Origin: Desulfobacter vibrioformis DSM 8776
GTDB taxonomy: Bacteria; Desulfobacterota; Desulfobacteria; Desulfobacterales; Desulfobacteraceae
NCBI RefSeq assembly: GCF_000745975.1
Contig: NZ_JQKJ01000001.1
Location: 336,162 to 400,161 of the forward strand
Direction: 5' to 3'
DNA: 64,000 bases
The notes below the pieces were generated by a model. The model did no database searches. It was not told the DNA's origin and was given only the letters and a program-made list of their open reading frames with translations. Made by a program: the position numbers and the translations under genes. Below are positions 63,005 to 64,000 of this stretch, piece by piece (within the stretch, counting starts at the first letter, position 1; every line of letters starts with the position of its first letter).

Positions 63005-64000
63005 ATGAAAAAAATACCCTATGCAGTAGGCTCTTTTGAGCAAATACAAGAGCAGGGCTATTATTATGTGGACAAAACCCGTTATATATCAGCGCTTGAA
63101 AACTGGCAGGCTCCGGTATTCTTACGTCCCCGGCGTTTTGGCAAAAGCCTTTGGTGCGCCACTCTTGAATGTTATTACGATATAAACCGCAAAGATAAAT
63201 TTTCCTCGCTTTTTGGAAACACCTGGATAGGGAAACATCCGACACCGCTTAAAAACAGTTTTATGGTGCTGAGATTAAATTTTTCTGTGGTTTCAGTCAG
63301 GCCCGATATCCGAATCATTGAAGAAAATTTTACAATAACACAGGGCGCATCCCTGCAAACCTTTTTGTCAAGATATGCTTCATATCTTGGCGAGTTAGGG
63401 ATTATCAGGGAAATGTCCGTTGCCAATCAACTGCAAATCATTATTGAAACAATACATAATCATAGCTTGCCGCCCCTATATATCATCATCGACGAATACG
63501 ACAACTTTACCAACCAGCTTGTGACCACCCGCAACGACAATTTGTACAAGGCACTAACCACAGGGGACTCTTTTCTACGTTCCTTTTTCAAGGTGATAAA
63601 ATCCGGCATTGAGACGCAAAGCATCGGCAAGGTCTTTATCACGGGTGTTTTGCCGATTACCATGGATGATTTGACCTCGGGCTTTAATATTGCCGAAATT
63701 GTGACCTTAAACAAACAATTGGTAAGTATGCTGGGGTTTACCCATAAGGAAACCCAGGATTACCTGGCCCGGGTGTTTGATGCCCATGGGTTTGATCCCG
63801 CCCGTATGCCTGAAATCCTTGGGATCATGGAGAACCATTATGATGGTTACCGTTTCCTGCCGGATGTGGAAGAGACCCTTTATAATTCAACCATTGTTAC
63901 TTATTTTTTAAAAAATTTTGTTTTAAACAACGGTGAAATCCCCCGGGAACTCATAGACGACAATATTAAAACCGATGTGTCCTGGATAGAGCGGCTGACC
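63005..64000 (+). CDS. AAA-ATPase-like protein (truncated by window end)
   Basis: An uninterrupted frame of 332 codons from the ATG at 63005 (MKKIPYAVGSFEQIQEQGYY) reaches the window end. The pattern fits the AAA-ATPase-like (PF09820) family, often followed by a PD-(D/E)XK-like nuclease domain. The P-loop is replaced by 'FLRPRRFGKSL', Walker B is 'YIIIDEYDNF', and the family signature GVLPITMDDLTSGFNIAEI follows. AAGGAA lies before the ATG. Such genes are frequent in accessory regions; their function is unclear. The C-terminal part lies outside the window. Confidence 0.85.
   Translation, partial: MKKIPYAVGSFEQIQEQGYYYVDKTRYISALENWQAPVFLRPRRFGKSLWCATLECYYDINRKDKFSSLFGNTWIGKHPTPLKNSFMVLRLNFSVVSVRPDIRIIEENFTITQGASLQTFLSRYASYLGELGIIREMSVANQLQIIIETIHNHSLPPLYIIIDEYDNFTNQLVTTRNDNLYKALTTGDSFLRSFFKVIKSGIETQSIGKVFITGVLPITMDDLTSGFNIAEIVTLNKQLVSMLGFTHKETQDYLARVFDAHGFDPARMPEILGIMENHYDGYRFLPDVEETLYNSTIVTYFLKNFVLNNGEIPRELIDDNIKTDVSWIERLT

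Noticed and set aside
1..64000. tRNA or rRNA genes
   Set aside because: I looked for the TTC-arm pattern and conserved tRNA ends in the intergenic gaps and saw none that fold properly; a covariance scan would be needed to be sure.

Overview
The window looks like a chromosome segment of a Gram-negative, anaerobic deltaproteobacterium, most likely of the Desulfobacterales (sulfate-reducer) type. That placement is an inference from protein style and gene content: selenocysteine synthesis, a CobA-HemD fusion, many GGDEF and histidine kinase genes, a chemoreceptor, and a complete urease/urea-uptake cluster. No single marker in the window proves the genus.

Bases 1-17500 hold the end of rpoC and then an almost unbroken ribosomal superoperon on the plus strand: rpsL, rpsG, tuf, rpsJ, rplC-D-W-B, rpsS, rplV, rpsC, rplP, rpmC, rpsQ, rplN-X-E, rpsN-H, rplF-R, rpsE, rpmD, rplO, secY, infA, rpmJ, rpsM-K-D, rpoA, rplQ. 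fusA is missing between rpsG and tuf, and map/adk are missing between secY and infA. A strong sigma70-type promoter precedes rpsL. A palindromic dispersed repeat sits between rpsK and rpsD and recurs near 29.6 kb.

Bases 17.5-19.7 kb are a small graveyard of mobile DNA. It holds the 5' part of a group II intron (minus strand), a 145-bp MITE-like element with perfect 20-bp inverted ends that cuts the intron, a vapBC toxin-antitoxin pair, and a truncated transposase gene whose right end carries the same 20-bp terminal sequence as the MITE.

Bases 19.7-42 kb are mixed housekeeping and signalling genes, mostly on the minus strand: a hybrid histidine kinase, a GAF-GGDEF protein, moaA, cobA-hemD, hemC and an fmdB-like gene (tetrapyrrole/cofactor group), an M20 amidohydrolase, and a ydcZ-like transporter. 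Next come a four-gene run selA - TPR protein - gmhA - unknown protein, an EF-hand-like protein, ilvH overlapping a diguanylate cyclase gene, pyrF, and tag-nnrD-tsaE-lysC.

Bases 42-55.6 kb hold a periplasmic Cache-like sensor next to a methyl-accepting chemotaxis protein, then a complete urea module on the minus strand. Read in its own direction the module runs urtA-urtB-urtC-urtD-urtE-ureD-ureA-ureB-ureC-ureE-ureF-ureG: import of urea by an ABC transporter, hydrolysis by nickel urease, and the four assembly proteins. A good sigma54 (-24/-12) promoter match lies upstream of urtA, which suggests control by nitrogen status.

Bases 55.6-61 kb are a minus-strand run: a 1139-residue multi-domain hybrid kinase, a REC-GGDEF response regulator and a PflX-like radical SAM protein. 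The last 3 kb are accessory DNA: an orphan VapB-type antitoxin, a wrecked caspase/formylglycine-generating-enzyme fusion gene, a second caspase-like remnant, and the start of an AAA-ATPase-like gene that runs off the end of the window. I did not see tRNA, rRNA, CRISPR or prophage structures. No complete, clearly new system is evident. The best leads are the caspase-FGE wreck with its neighbours, the selA/gmhA-linked unknown gene, and the miniature transposable elements.
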